A model generated the notes under the pieces. That model was not told the DNA's origin and searched no databases. It saw nothing but the letters and a program-made list of their open reading frames with translations. Both the position numbers and the translations under genes were made by a program. From contig NZ_JAMXOD010000001.1 in assembly GCF_024721305.1 (NCBI RefSeq), positions 62,001 to 126,000 on the forward strand: a stretch of 64,000 bases of DNA, written 5' to 3'. Origin of the DNA: Aequitasia blattaphilus (GTDB lineage: Bacteria; Bacillota; Clostridia; Lachnospirales; Lachnospiraceae). Each line of letters starts with the position of its first letter. The first letter of the stretch is position 1. Shown here piece after piece: positions 25,920-34,568 of the stretch.

Positions 25920-26575
25920 GCATGAATGAGTTTTTGCCCCTACGTGATGTAGTTTTTAATACATTGCGCCAGGCAATTTTAAAAGGAGAGTTAAAGCCTG
26001 GAGAAAGGTTGATGGAAGTACGATTGGCAAATAAGCTGGGAGTCAGCCGTACACCAATCCGTGAAGCAATCAGAAAATTGGAATTAGAAGGTCTTGTTGT
26101 GATGATTCCAAGAAGAGGGGCTGAGGTTGCGGAAATTACGGAGAAAAGCTTGTTGGATGTGATGGAGGTTCGTTTGACACTGGAAGAACTGTGCGTGCAG
26201 TTGGCGTGTCAGCGCATGACAGAGGAACAAGTCGTAGAATTAAAGGAAGCGGCTGATGAATTTAAAAAAATTACGACTACAAAAAACCTGACCAGTGTGG
26301 CACAGGCAGATGTGGATTTTCATGATATTATTTATCAGTCTACAGATAATAAAAAACTAGTACAGCTCTTGAATAACTTAAGAGAGCAAATGTATCGTTA
26401 CCGTGTAGAGTACTTGAAAAGCGAAGAAGTATATCCTCAGCTCATAGCAGAGCATGAAGCTATCATTGATAAAATCGAACAAGGGGATGAAAAGGGCGCG
26501 AAGAAAATTATGGGAGCCCACATTGTAAACCAAATCGAGGCTGTTTTAGAAGCCATCCGGAAAAAGAAAGCTTAA
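25898..26575 (+). CDS. GntR-family regulator, FCD (FadR) subfamily
   Basis: A 225-residue regulator with an N-terminal winged helix (residues about 10-75, with LKPGERLMEVRLANKLGVSRTPIREAIRKLELEGLV) and a C-terminal all-helical FCD ligand domain (about 85-215) with the metal-site residues expected in D-x-x-FH and later histidines. Such proteins usually sense organic acids. The GTG start, inside the ispE gene, is chosen because AGGAGG lies about eight bases before it. Being translationally linked to ispE is common in Clostridia and need not mean it controls isoprenoid genes; targets are unknown. Confidence 0.9.
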   Translation: MGSDFDVSMNEFLPLRDVVFNTLRQAILKGELKPGERLMEVRLANKLGVSRTPIREAIRKLELEGLVVMIPRRGAEVAEITEKSLLDVMEVRLTLEELCVQLACQRMTEEQVVELKEAADEFKKITTTKNLTSVAQADVDFHDIIYQSTDNKKLVQLLNNLREQMYRYRVEYLKSEEVYPQLIAEHEAIIDKIEQGDEKGAKKIMGAHIVNQIEAVLEAIRKKKA

Positions 26576-26585
26576 GAGGGTGAAA

Positions 26586-27770
26586 ATGACGGAACTACTG
26601 GTCAAACGTTTTGTGAAAAATTATGAGAATGTCTCTGAAGCAAAGGTAAGAACGAGCTATGGGGTCCTGACAAGTATGGTTGGGATTTTCTGTAACGTTC
26701 TATTGTTTCTTGGCAAGGTTCTGGCAGGAATTGTCATGGGCAGTGTTTCTGTTATGGCAGATGCATTCAACAATCTATCCGATGCAGGCTCTTCTGTTAT
26801 CGGCCTTGTGGGGATTAAAATGGCAAGTAAACCTGCAGATGAAAAACACCCCTTTGGACATGGAAGAATAGAATACATTGCTGCTCTTGTGGTGGCTTTT
26901 GTGATTCTTCAGGTGGGCTTTCGTTTTTTGAAAGAGGGAATTGATAAAATAAGAAATCCAGAAGATATTAAGTTTTCCTACGTATCAATTTTGATTTTGC
27001 TTTTTTCGATTTTAATGAAGCTATGGTTGGGATTTTTTAATAAGAAGTTGGGACAACGGATTGATTCCACGGTTATGCTGGCAACGGCAGCTGATTCCCT
27101 GGGAGATGTGTTGGTTACAAGTACAACGCTGGTATCCATTTTGGTCTTTCGATTTTGGGGATTCAATATAGATGGGTACGTCGGTGTCATAGTCTCGTTA
27201 ATGGTTATGTGGGCCGGGATTAGTGTGGCGAAAGACACGCTGTCACCATTAATAGGAGGTGCTGTCAGCGAGGAAGAGTACGAAAAAATTGCTCAGTTTG
27301 TGGAGGCTTACAAGGGGATTGTAGGAAGTCATGATTTGATTGTTCATGATTATGGACCAGGAAGAAGCATGGCCTCCATACATGCAGAGGTACCGAATGA
27401 TGTTGATATTGAAGTCTCTCATGAGATTATCGACCGTATTGAGCGTGATGCACAAGTGAATCTGGGCATTTTCCTAGTGATACATATGGATCCTGTGGAA
27501 ACGAAGGATGAACGGGTTTTGGCGATTAAAGAGGAGCTTAACGATTTAATCAACAGGATTGATGAGAATGTTTCCATGCATGATTTTCGTATGGTAGAAG
27601 GAAAAAAGCAGATTAATTTAATTTTTGATCTGGTTATTCCTTATACCTATGATGACAATCAGGCAGCAGAACTTGAGGAAAAAATAAAAGAAGATTTACA
27701 TAAACTAGACCGAAGATATGTCTGTGTTATTACCATGGACCGAAGTTATGTAAACAGTGAGGTGGAATAA
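26586..27770 (+). CDS. cation diffusion facilitator (CDF) metal transporter
   Basis: A protein of about 394 residues exporting divalent metals such as Zn, Fe or Mn in exchange for protons. It has about six membrane helices, with metal-site residues in ADAFNNLSDAG and TAADSLGDVLVTS, the histidine-rich loop KHPFGHGRIEY, and a cytoplasmic C-terminal dimerisation domain (IVGSHDLIVHDYGPGRSMASIHAEVP). The frame starts with GTG at 26580, but GAGG spacing favours the ATG at 26586. It follows the GntR gene after 10 bases and runs directly into the next gene. Metal specificity is not predictable. Confidence 0.9.
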   Translation: MTELLVKRFVKNYENVSEAKVRTSYGVLTSMVGIFCNVLLFLGKVLAGIVMGSVSVMADAFNNLSDAGSSVIGLVGIKMASKPADEKHPFGHGRIEYIAALVVAFVILQVGFRFLKEGIDKIRNPEDIKFSYVSILILLFSILMKLWLGFFNKKLGQRIDSTVMLATAADSLGDVLVTSTTLVSILVFRFWGFNIDGYVGVIVSLMVMWAGISVAKDTLSPLIGGAVSEEEYEKIAQFVEAYKGIVGSHDLIVHDYGPGRSMASIHAEVPNDVDIEVSHEIIDRIERDAQVNLGIFLVIHMDPVETKDERVLAIKEELNDLINRIDENVSMHDFRMVEGKKQINLIFDLVIPYTYDDNQAAELEEKIKEDLHKLDRRYVCVITMDRSYVNSEVE

Positions 27771-28610
27771 GTGTTAGAAAATTTATTGGGAAAAAAGGTT
27801 TCGTTAGAAGTTGTTAAAAAAGTGGATTTTGGGTATTATCTGGGAGAAGAAGAGGACAAAGTATTATTGCCGAAAAGTGAGGCGCCTAAAGACGTTGAGG
27901 AATTGGAAGAAGGAGATAAGGTTGAGGTATTTCTTTACAAGGATTCTGCAGACCGTATCATTGCAACTACAATTACTCCTCTCATTTCTTTAGGAGAAAT
28001 TGCACTTCTAGAAGTGGTTGATGTGGGAAAAATTGGAGCCTTTGTGGATTGGGGATTAAAGAAAGATCTTTTGATTCCATTTAAAGAACAGACCACAAGC
28101 TTAAAAGTAGGTGATAAATGTCTCGTTAGTCTTTATGTAGATAAAAGTAAGCGCCTGTGTGGAACCATGAAACTGTATCGTCTGCTCAAAACCAACAGCC
28201 CATACAAGAAGGATGATGAAGTAGGTGGAATGGTTTACGAAATCAGCGATAATTTTGGAGCCTTTGTTGCAGTAGATAATGTGTATTCTGCTTTGATTCC
28301 TCAAAAGGAAGTACCGAAAGGTGTGGAGGTTTTGGACATTGTGGAAGGAAGAGTCTCTGGAATTCTGGAAGATGGAAAAATCAATTTAAGTTTACGGAAA
28401 AAAGCGTGGATGCAGATGGAAGAGGATGAAGAAATGATCCTTTTATGGATGCAGGACAACGAAGGTAAGATTCCGTTTACAGATAAAGCTTCGCCGGAAA
28501 CCATTCAAGAAGAATTTGGTTTGAGCAAGAACGCATTCAAGCGTGCAATTGGTGGATTATTAAAAAAGAATAAAATAAAAATTAATGAAAATTACATTGA
28601 ATTATTGTAA
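27771..28610 (+). CDS. S1-domain RNA-binding protein, CvfB/YitL family
   Basis: A 279-residue protein with tandem S1-like OB folds (for example LGEIALLEVVDVGKIGAFVDWGLKKDLLIPF at residues about 68-100 and GGMVYEISDNFGAFVAVDN at about 150-170) and a C-terminal winged helix (about 220-279, MILLWMQDN..IPFTDKASPETIQEEFGLSKNAFKRAIGGLLK). This is the CvfB family, RNA-binding proteins linked to virulence gene control in Staphylococcus; the exact role is not settled. The GTG start abuts the stop of the CDF gene, so it is translated from the same transcript. Confidence 0.88.
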   Translation: MLENLLGKKVSLEVVKKVDFGYYLGEEEDKVLLPKSEAPKDVEELEEGDKVEVFLYKDSADRIIATTITPLISLGEIALLEVVDVGKIGAFVDWGLKKDLLIPFKEQTTSLKVGDKCLVSLYVDKSKRLCGTMKLYRLLKTNSPYKKDDEVGGMVYEISDNFGAFVAVDNVYSALIPQKEVPKGVEVLDIVEGRVSGILEDGKINLSLRKKAWMQMEEDEEMILLWMQDNEGKIPFTDKASPETIQEEFGLSKNAFKRAIGGLLKKNKIKINENYIELL

Positions 28611-28667
28611 AGTAGAGGCTATAATCGAAATAGAAATGAGTTGACTGACGAGAAGGAGGTTTTACAA

Positions 28668-28904
28668 ATGAAAGTTGAAAATATTACGAATATTGAAAAG
28701 TTCTTTGAAGTTGTAGATAGTTGTAAAGGTAAGGTTGAGCTTGTAACAGGCGAAGGAGACCGTTTGAACCTGAAATCTAAGTTATCCCAGTACGTATCAA
28801 TGGCAAATATCTTTTCAAATGGAGAAATTCCTGAATTAGAAATTATTGCTTATGAAAAAGAAGATATCGACAAACTGGTAAACTTCATGATGAATGGAGA
28901 ATAA
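28668..28904 (+). CDS. small conserved protein upstream of dnaE
   Basis: A 78-residue acidic protein (MKVENITNIEKFF... to ...LVNFMMNGE) of unknown function. The pattern of a short protein with EKFFEVVDSCKGKVELVTGEGDRLNLKSKLSQYVSMANIF is one I recall as conserved in Lachnospiraceae beside dnaE/pfkA; some databases label it misleadingly as a polyA polymerase. The open frame extends to 28641, but GAAGGAGG lies eight bases before the ATG at 28668. No catalytic motif or membrane segment is visible. It has its own terminator. Confidence 0.7.
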   Translation: MKVENITNIEKFFEVVDSCKGKVELVTGEGDRLNLKSKLSQYVSMANIFSNGEIPELEIIAYEKEDIDKLVNFMMNGE

Positions 28905-28918
28905 GAGATTGATTTAGG

Positions 28919-28950
28919 AAGGGGACGTTATCTAAAACGTCCTCTTTTTT
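28919..28950 (+). terminator. terminator before dnaE
   Basis: An 11-bp stem with one G-T pair (28919-28929 with 28936-28946) and a 6-T run to 28950. Confidence 0.88.
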
Positions 28951-28972
28951 ACTAAGAGAAGGGTAGAAGAGA

Positions 28973-31900
28973 ATGAGTTTTACACACCTACACGTACATA
29001 CTGAGTACAGTTTATTAGATGGCTCCAATAAAATCAAAGAATGTATTTCCCAGGTGAAAAAGCTGGGAATGGACAGTGTTGCTATCACAGACCATGGCGT
29101 CATGTTTGGGGTTATCGATTTTTATAGAGAAGCAAAGGCTCAGGGAATTAAGCCAATACTTGGCTGTGAAGTCTATGTGTCTCCAGGCTCCCGATTTGAT
29201 AAAGAGGCTTATGGAGATGGGGACGACCGGTATCATCACCTGGTCTTATTGGCGGAGAATAATACAGGGTATCAAAACCTGATAAAAATAGTATCAAAAG
29301 GATTCACGGAAGGCTATTACTATAAACCAAGAGTGGATTATGAGGTGCTGGAAAAATATAGTGAAGGAATCATTGCTCTTAGCGCATGTTTGGCTGGAGA
29401 AGTGCAAAGAAACATACTGAGAGGCTTTTACGAAGAAGGAAAAGAGGCAGCCTTTCGCTATCAGAAAATATTTGGGGAAGGTAATTTTTATCTGGAATTG
29501 CAAAATCATGGATTGAAAGAGCAGGAAATCGTAGCACAGGGATTGGTTCGCATGTCAAAAGAAACTGGAATTCCTTTGGTTGCAACAAACGATATTCATT
29601 ATACTTATAAAGATGATGTAAAGGCTCATGATATTTTGCTGTGTATTCAGACTGGAAAGAAGCTGGCAGATGAGAATCGGATGCGCTACGAAGGTGGACA
29701 GTATTACATCAAATCGGAAGAAGAAATGAGACGTCTTTTTCCATATGCCCAAGAGGCAATTGATAATACTTATGATATTGCAAAACGCTGTGAGGTAGAA
29801 ATTGAGTTTGGCGTAACAAAACTTCCGAAATATGATGTGCCGGAGGGCTACACAGCCTCAGCCTATTTAAGGGAGCTGTGTGAACAAGGTATCAAGGTTC
29901 GTTATCCGGAGGTAACAAAAGAGTTGACAGAGCGTTTGGACTATGAACTCGGTGTTATTAATTCCATGGGATACGTAGATTATTTTTTGATTGTATGGGA
30001 TTTTATTAAGCATGCAAAAGACGTGGGGATTATTGTAGGGCCTGGGCGAGGTTCGGCAGCGGGGAGTATTGTGTCCTACTGTCTGGATATTACAACCATA
30101 GACCCGATTAAATATCAACTCCTTTTTGAACGTTTTTTAAATCCGGAACGTGTATCTATGCCAGATATTGATATTGACTTCTGCTACGAAAGGCGTCAGG
30201 AAGTAATTGACTATGTTGTGGAAAAGTACGGAAAAGACCGCGTGGTTCAGATTGCAACTTTTGGAACTATGGCGGCAAGGGGTGTCATTCGGGATGTGGG
30301 TCGAGTAATGGATCTTCCTTATACACAGGTTGATTCGATTGCAAAAATGATTCCAATGGAATTGAATATTACCTTAAACCGGGCACTTTCTACAAATCAA
30401 GAACTAAAGAAGCTGTACTCTGAGAATGAAGAGGTTCGGGAGCTTATTGATATGTCTATGCGTCTGGAAGGGCTGCCAAGACACACATCCACTCATGCAG
30501 CCGGTGTCGTAATCAGTCAAAAGGCAGTCGATGAGTACGTTCCGTTATCCCTGGGGTCTGATGGGTCCGTTACGACCCAGTTTACGATGACAACTTTGGA
30601 AGAATTAGGACTCCTTAAAATGGATTTCTTAGGTCTGCGAACTCTTACGGTCATTCAAAATGCTGAGGAGCTGGCAGGAATTACCAGCGGTCAGAAAATT
30701 GATATAAATCAAATAGATTATGATGATAAAGATGTTTTGGCTTCTATTGGAACAGGACGAACAGACGGCATATTCCAATTGGAAAGCAGCGGTATGAAAA
30801 GCTTTATGAAGGAGCTAAAGCCGGAAAGCTTAGAGGATATAATTGCCGGGATTTCTCTTTATCGTCCAGGACCCATGGACTTCATTCCGCAATACATAAA
30901 GGGAAAAAATCATCCGGAAACCATTACCTATGCTTGTCCCCAGCTAGAGCCAATTCTTGCACCTACCTATGGCTGTATTGTTTATCAGGAGCAAGTAATG
31001 CAGATTGTTCGGGATTTGGCAGGCTATACCTTAGGCAGAAGTGATCTTTTGCGGAGAGCGATGTCTAAGAAGAAAGCAGATGTGATGGATAAGGAACGTA
31101 AGAACTTCGTGTATGGAAACGAAGAGGAAGGCGTTCCGGGATGTATCAAGAATGGGATCTCAGAGAGTATTGCAAATAAAATTTATGATGATATGTTGGA
31201 TTTTGCAAAATATGCCTTTAATAAATCTCATGCAGCTGCATATGCCGTAGTATCTTACCAGACAGCATGGCTTAAGTATTATTACCCGGTAGAATTTATG
31301 GCGGCTTTAATCACCTCTGTTTTAGACAATACAGGAAAGGTTGCAGAATATATCTATTCCTGCCGGCAGATGGGAATTGAAATTCTTCCGCCAGACATTA
31401 ATAAAGGAGGCGGGAAATTTTCGGTAGAGGACGGGAAGATTCGATATGGAATGGCAGCCATCAAAAGTATTGGAAGACCGGTGATTGATGCAATTGTAAG
31501 AGAGCGTGAGGCAAGGGGCTCATTTAAGACCTTAAAAGATTTTATGGAACGCTTGTCTGGAAAAGAGATTAACAAAAGAACCATTGAAAGCTTTATAAAG
31601 GCAGGTGCTTTGGATAGCTTAGGGGGAACCAGAAAACAATTCATGATGGTCTATATTCAAATATTGGAGCAAGTGAATCAAGAAAGAAAATATTCTATGA
31701 CAGGACAGATGACGCTGTTCGACATGGTGGATGATGAGCAAAAGAAAGAATTTGACATCTCTCTTCCAAATGTAGGGGAGTTCGAGAAGGAAACAAAGCT
31801 TTCCTTTGAAAAGGAGATGCTTGGCGTTTATCTAAGTGGACATCCGATGGAAGAATATGCTGAAAAGTGGAAGAGAAGCATTAGTAAGACAACTCTTGAC

Positions 31901-32446
31901 TTTCAACAGGATGAAGAAACAAAGAGACCGAAAGTATTAGATGGCAGCAGAGAGATTATCGGTGGTATTCTCACTGGAAAAACTATAAAATATACCAAGA
32001 ACAACAAAACCATGGCATTTCTAATGATAGAAGACTTGGCAGGAAGTGTGGAGGTTATTGTATTTCCAAGAGAGTATGATAAGTATAGAGAGTTCCTGGA
32101 GGAAGAAGCTAAGATATTTGTGAAAGGAAAGGTATCGGTGGAAGATGATGCACCGAGTAAATTGATTTGTGAGATGATAACACCTTTTGATCATACCAAA
32201 AAAGAGCTTTGGGTGGCATTTCCTGAAAAAATGGATTATCTGGATCGAGAATATGATCTCATGGATGTGCTTTCTCAATACAAAGGAGATAGTATTGTAA
32301 AGGTGTATTGTGCAAAAGAAAAGGCGGTAAAGGTACTTCCCTTTAATCATAATGTAACGATATCGGCTCATCTCTTAACGAAGCTGCAGAACTATTTTGG
32401 AGAAGAAAGTGTGAAGGTTGTGGAAAAAGCAATTGAAAACAAATAG
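28973..32446 (+). CDS. dnaE: DNA polymerase III alpha subunit
   Basis: A 1157-residue replicative C-family polymerase. In order: an N-terminal PHP domain (FTHLHVHTEYSLLDG, ITDHGVMFG), the palm with catalytic acids in MPDIDIDFCYERRQEVIDYV after GPGRGSAAGS, the fingers, a tandem helix-hairpin-helix region, and a C-terminal OB domain (GGILTGKTIKYTKNNKTMAFLMIEDLAGSVEVIVFP). In Firmicutes DnaE works beside PolC, extending primers before hand-over. Length is normal for DnaE. The ribosome binding site is weak (AGAAGGG). It is followed by pfkA after 57 bases. Confidence 0.97.
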   Translation: MSFTHLHVHTEYSLLDGSNKIKECISQVKKLGMDSVAITDHGVMFGVIDFYREAKAQGIKPILGCEVYVSPGSRFDKEAYGDGDDRYHHLVLLAENNTGYQNLIKIVSKGFTEGYYYKPRVDYEVLEKYSEGIIALSACLAGEVQRNILRGFYEEGKEAAFRYQKIFGEGNFYLELQNHGLKEQEIVAQGLVRMSKETGIPLVATNDIHYTYKDDVKAHDILLCIQTGKKLADENRMRYEGGQYYIKSEEEMRRLFPYAQEAIDNTYDIAKRCEVEIEFGVTKLPKYDVPEGYTASAYLRELCEQGIKVRYPEVTKELTERLDYELGVINSMGYVDYFLIVWDFIKHAKDVGIIVGPGRGSAAGSIVSYCLDITTIDPIKYQLLFERFLNPERVSMPDIDIDFCYERRQEVIDYVVEKYGKDRVVQIATFGTMAARGVIRDVGRVMDLPYTQVDSIAKMIPMELNITLNRALSTNQELKKLYSENEEVRELIDMSMRLEGLPRHTSTHAAGVVISQKAVDEYVPLSLGSDGSVTTQFTMTTLEELGLLKMDFLGLRTLTVIQNAEELAGITSGQKIDINQIDYDDKDVLASIGTGRTDGIFQLESSGMKSFMKELKPESLEDIIAGISLYRPGPMDFIPQYIKGKNHPETITYACPQLEPILAPTYGCIVYQEQVMQIVRDLAGYTLGRSDLLRRAMSKKKADVMDKERKNFVYGNEEEGVPGCIKNGISESIANKIYDDMLDFAKYAFNKSHAAAYAVVSYQTAWLKYYYPVEFMAALITSVLDNTGKVAEYIYSCRQMGIEILPPDINKGGGKFSVEDGKIRYGMAAIKSIGRPVIDAIVREREARGSFKTLKDFMERLSGKEINKRTIESFIKAGALDSLGGTRKQFMMVYIQILEQVNQERKYSMTGQMTLFDMVDDEQKKEFDISLPNVGEFEKETKLSFEKEMLGVYLSGHPMEEYAEKWKRSISKTTLDFQQDEETKRPKVLDGSREIIGGILTGKTIKYTKNNKTMAFLMIEDLAGSVEVIVFPREYDKYREFLEEEAKIFVKGKVSVEDDAPSKLICEMITPFDHTKKELWVAFPEKMDYLDREYDLMDVLSQYKGDSIVKVYCAKEKAVKVLPFNHNVTISAHLLTKLQNYFGEESVKVVEKAIENK

Positions 32447-32466
32447 GATTTAGAGTAGAATAGTAA

Positions 32467-32485
32467 CTTGTAATAATGGTACAAG
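32467..32485. promoter_or_regulatory. inverted repeat upstream of pfkA
   Basis: CTTGTA and TACAAG separated by 7 bases, ending 18 bases before the pfkA start. It could be a regulator site or a weak hairpin; no factor assigned. Confidence 0.35.
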
Positions 32486-32503
32486 AGATATGGAGGGAGA
32501 ACA

Positions 32504-33481
32504 ATGGCGAAAAAAAAGGTTCGAACAATAGGAGTTTTGACAAGCGGTGGTGATGCACCGGGAATGAATGCGGCAATACGTGCTGTAGTAAGAACGGCTC
32601 TTGGACAAGGAATTAGAGTCAGAGGAATAAGAAGAGGCTATCAAGGCCTATTAGATGAAGAGATTATAGATTTATCTGCCAGAGATGTGTCTGACACCAT
32701 TCAAAGAGGTGGAACAATTCTCCAGACAGCAAGATGTGAAGAGATGCGTACACCGGAAGGACAGCAAAAGGCAGCAGCAATTTGTAAGAAGTATGGAATC
32801 GACGGTTTGGTTGTAATCGGAGGAGACGGTTCTTTTGCCGGAGCACAGAAATTATCTAATTTAGGAGTGAACACGGTAGGCGTACCAGGAACCATTGACC
32901 TTGATATTGCATGTACAGATTATACCATTGGTTTCGATACAGCGGTAAATACAGCGATGGAAGCAATTGATAAGGTAAGAGATACCTCAACATCACATCA
33001 GAGATGCTCTGTTATTGAAGTTATGGGTAGAGATGCCGGATATATTGCGTTGTGGTGTGGAATTGCAAATGGTGCAGAGAAAATTTTGATGCCAGAAGAG
33101 CATAATTATGATGAAGAGAAAATTATTGCCGATATCCTGGAAAGTAAGGAAAGAGGAAAGAAAAACTACATCATCATCAACGCTGAAGGCGTTGGTGACT
33201 CAATTAATATGGCACAGAGAATTGAAGAAGCAACTGGCACAGAGACGAGAGCGACAATTCTGGGTCATATGCAAAGAGGAGGAAGCCCCTCTTGTAAAGA
33301 CCGGGTGTATGCTTCTATCATGGGGTCTTTAGCAGCGAAACTGCTCATTGAAGGAAAGACAAACCGTGTCATTGGTTATCAGCATGGAGAATACCAGGAT
33401 TTTGATATTAACGAAGCGCTGTCATTGAAGAAAGAAATTCCAGAATACCAGTATGAAATAGCACAGGAGTTAGCGATATAA
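32504..33481 (+). CDS. pfkA: ATP-dependent 6-phosphofructokinase
   Basis: A 325-residue glycolytic kinase making fructose 1,6-bisphosphate. Signatures are IGVLTSGGDAPGMNAAIRAVV, the phosphate loop VIGGDGSFAGAQKL, the catalytic PGTIDLDIACTDYTIGFDTA, and VIEVMGRDAGYIALWCG. Glycine after GGD in GGDGS marks the ATP-using type; pyrophosphate-using enzymes have Asp at that position. The last part (ILGHMQRGGSPSCKDR) gives the sugar-phosphate site. The ATG follows GGAGGGAG. The dnaE-pfkA neighbourhood is widespread in Firmicutes. It is followed after two bases by a DUF1934 gene. Confidence 0.97.
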   Translation: MAKKKVRTIGVLTSGGDAPGMNAAIRAVVRTALGQGIRVRGIRRGYQGLLDEEIIDLSARDVSDTIQRGGTILQTARCEEMRTPEGQQKAAAICKKYGIDGLVVIGGDGSFAGAQKLSNLGVNTVGVPGTIDLDIACTDYTIGFDTAVNTAMEAIDKVRDTSTSHQRCSVIEVMGRDAGYIALWCGIANGAEKILMPEEHNYDEEKIIADILESKERGKKNYIIINAEGVGDSINMAQRIEEATGTETRATILGHMQRGGSPSCKDRVYASIMGSLAAKLLIEGKTNRVIGYQHGEYQDFDINEALSLKKEIPEYQYEIAQELAI

Positions 33482-33483
33482 TT

Positions 33484-33912
33484 ATGAATAAAGATGTCTT
33501 ACTTAGCATCTCAGGGCTTCATTTTGACGAATTAGATTCGGCAAATGAAGCAATCGAGGTCATTACTCCCGCCCAGTATTTCTTTAAAAATAATAAGCAT
33601 TACATTATTTATGAAGAATTGGTGGAGGGAAGCAAAGAAACGATACGCAATAAGATCAAAATTGAAGAAAAGAAGGTTGAAATCATCAAAGGTGGTTTGA
33701 TGAATACTCGTATTGTTTTTGAGAAAGACCGGATGAACATGAGCCATTACAATACTCCTTATGGTGATATTTCGATTGGAACAATGACCAAGCAGATGAA
33801 TTATGAGGAAACAGAGGATTGTATAAATGTTCAGATTTTGTATTCCCTGGATGTAAATGATGAGTGGGCAGCAGATTGTAACGTGTGGATTCGAATAAAG
33901 AGTGTAAAATAA
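33484..33912 (+). CDS. DUF1934 calycin-like protein
   Basis: A 142-residue soluble protein of the DUF1934 (YwiB-like) family, a single beta barrel related to calycins. It begins MNKDVLLSISGLHFDE and contains the family stretches YFFKNNKHYIIYEE, NTRIVFEKDRMNMSHYNTPYGDISIGTMT and QILYSLDVNDEWAADC. Function is unknown; the fold suggests binding of a hydrophobic ligand. It is placed 2 bases after pfkA and ends in a symmetrical terminator. Confidence 0.82.
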   Translation: MNKDVLLSISGLHFDELDSANEAIEVITPAQYFFKNNKHYIIYEELVEGSKETIRNKIKIEEKKVEIIKGGLMNTRIVFEKDRMNMSHYNTPYGDISIGTMTKQMNYEETEDCINVQILYSLDVNDEWAADCNVWIRIKSVK

Positions 33913-33944
33913 AAAAAGCTGATGAAAATTTTCATCAGCTTTTT
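33913..33944. terminator. bidirectional terminator
   Basis: A perfect palindromic stem around AGCTGATGAAAA/TTTTCATCAGCT with A5 before and T5 after, serving the pfkA-DUF1934 transcript and the convergent membrane-protein gene. Confidence 0.9.
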
Positions 33945-33950
33945 GAATGG

Positions 33951-34388
33951 TTATTTTCGAAATCTGGAGAAGAAACCCTTCTTTTTTGCTGGGGCATCTA
34001 AACCACCTCTTAATCCGCGAACATTTGTAATATAGATTCCGCTGACTGTAGCCTTTACTTCTTTTTTTACAGGAATCAAAGGATAAATTTCGGCGTCGAC
34101 CATAAGTGTCATAATCTTAGGGCCAATTTTTGCTTTTACTACCGGAACTTTTGAACGGCGTAAATATTTTGGAGAGCTTTCTACAACAACCGCAGGGAAG
34201 CCGGCGTCCTTTAGTCTCATTTTACCCTTATCGATGATAAGCATGGAGACGGTTTGCGCAACCTCATCCATTTGGGCTTTTTGTTCTTCTTGTTTCTTCT
34301 GTGCTCGTTTTCCTAAAAAGTACAATACAATCGTTGCGATAATCAGTACCGCTAGGATGATGAGTAATATTATTGATAATTTGCTCAC
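33951..34388 (-). CDS. single-pass membrane protein of unknown function
   Basis: A protein of about 145 residues: one N-terminal transmembrane segment (LSIILLIILAVLIIATIVLYFLG) then a cytoplasmic basic linker (KRAQKKQEEQKAQMDEVAQ) and a small beta-rich domain with IDKGKMRLKDAGFP and AKIGPKIMTLMVDAEIYPLIPVKKEVKATVSGIYI, ending in a basic tail. I recognise it only as a conserved hypothetical protein of Clostridia. The frame extends to 34412, but GGAGG lies about six bases before a GTG at 34388, giving MSKLSII. Confidence 0.7.
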   Translation of the reverse strand: MSKLSIILLIILAVLIIATIVLYFLGKRAQKKQEEQKAQMDEVAQTVSMLIIDKGKMRLKDAGFPAVVVESSPKYLRRSKVPVVKAKIGPKIMTLMVDAEIYPLIPVKKEVKATVSGIYITNVRGLRGGLDAPAKKKGFFSRFRK

Positions 34389-34568
34389 GATAATCCTCCT
34401 ACTAAATCTCAATTCTGCAACTCATTGTAGCATTTCTCGAAGAGAGTTGCAAGGTAAATAATTACGTCAGAAAATTGAAAATACTGTGAAAAAGGTTTAT
34501 TCTTGGAGGCAGATATGCTATAACATAATAGTATGTGCAGACGCATAAAAAAAGTGTAGAGGTGAAAT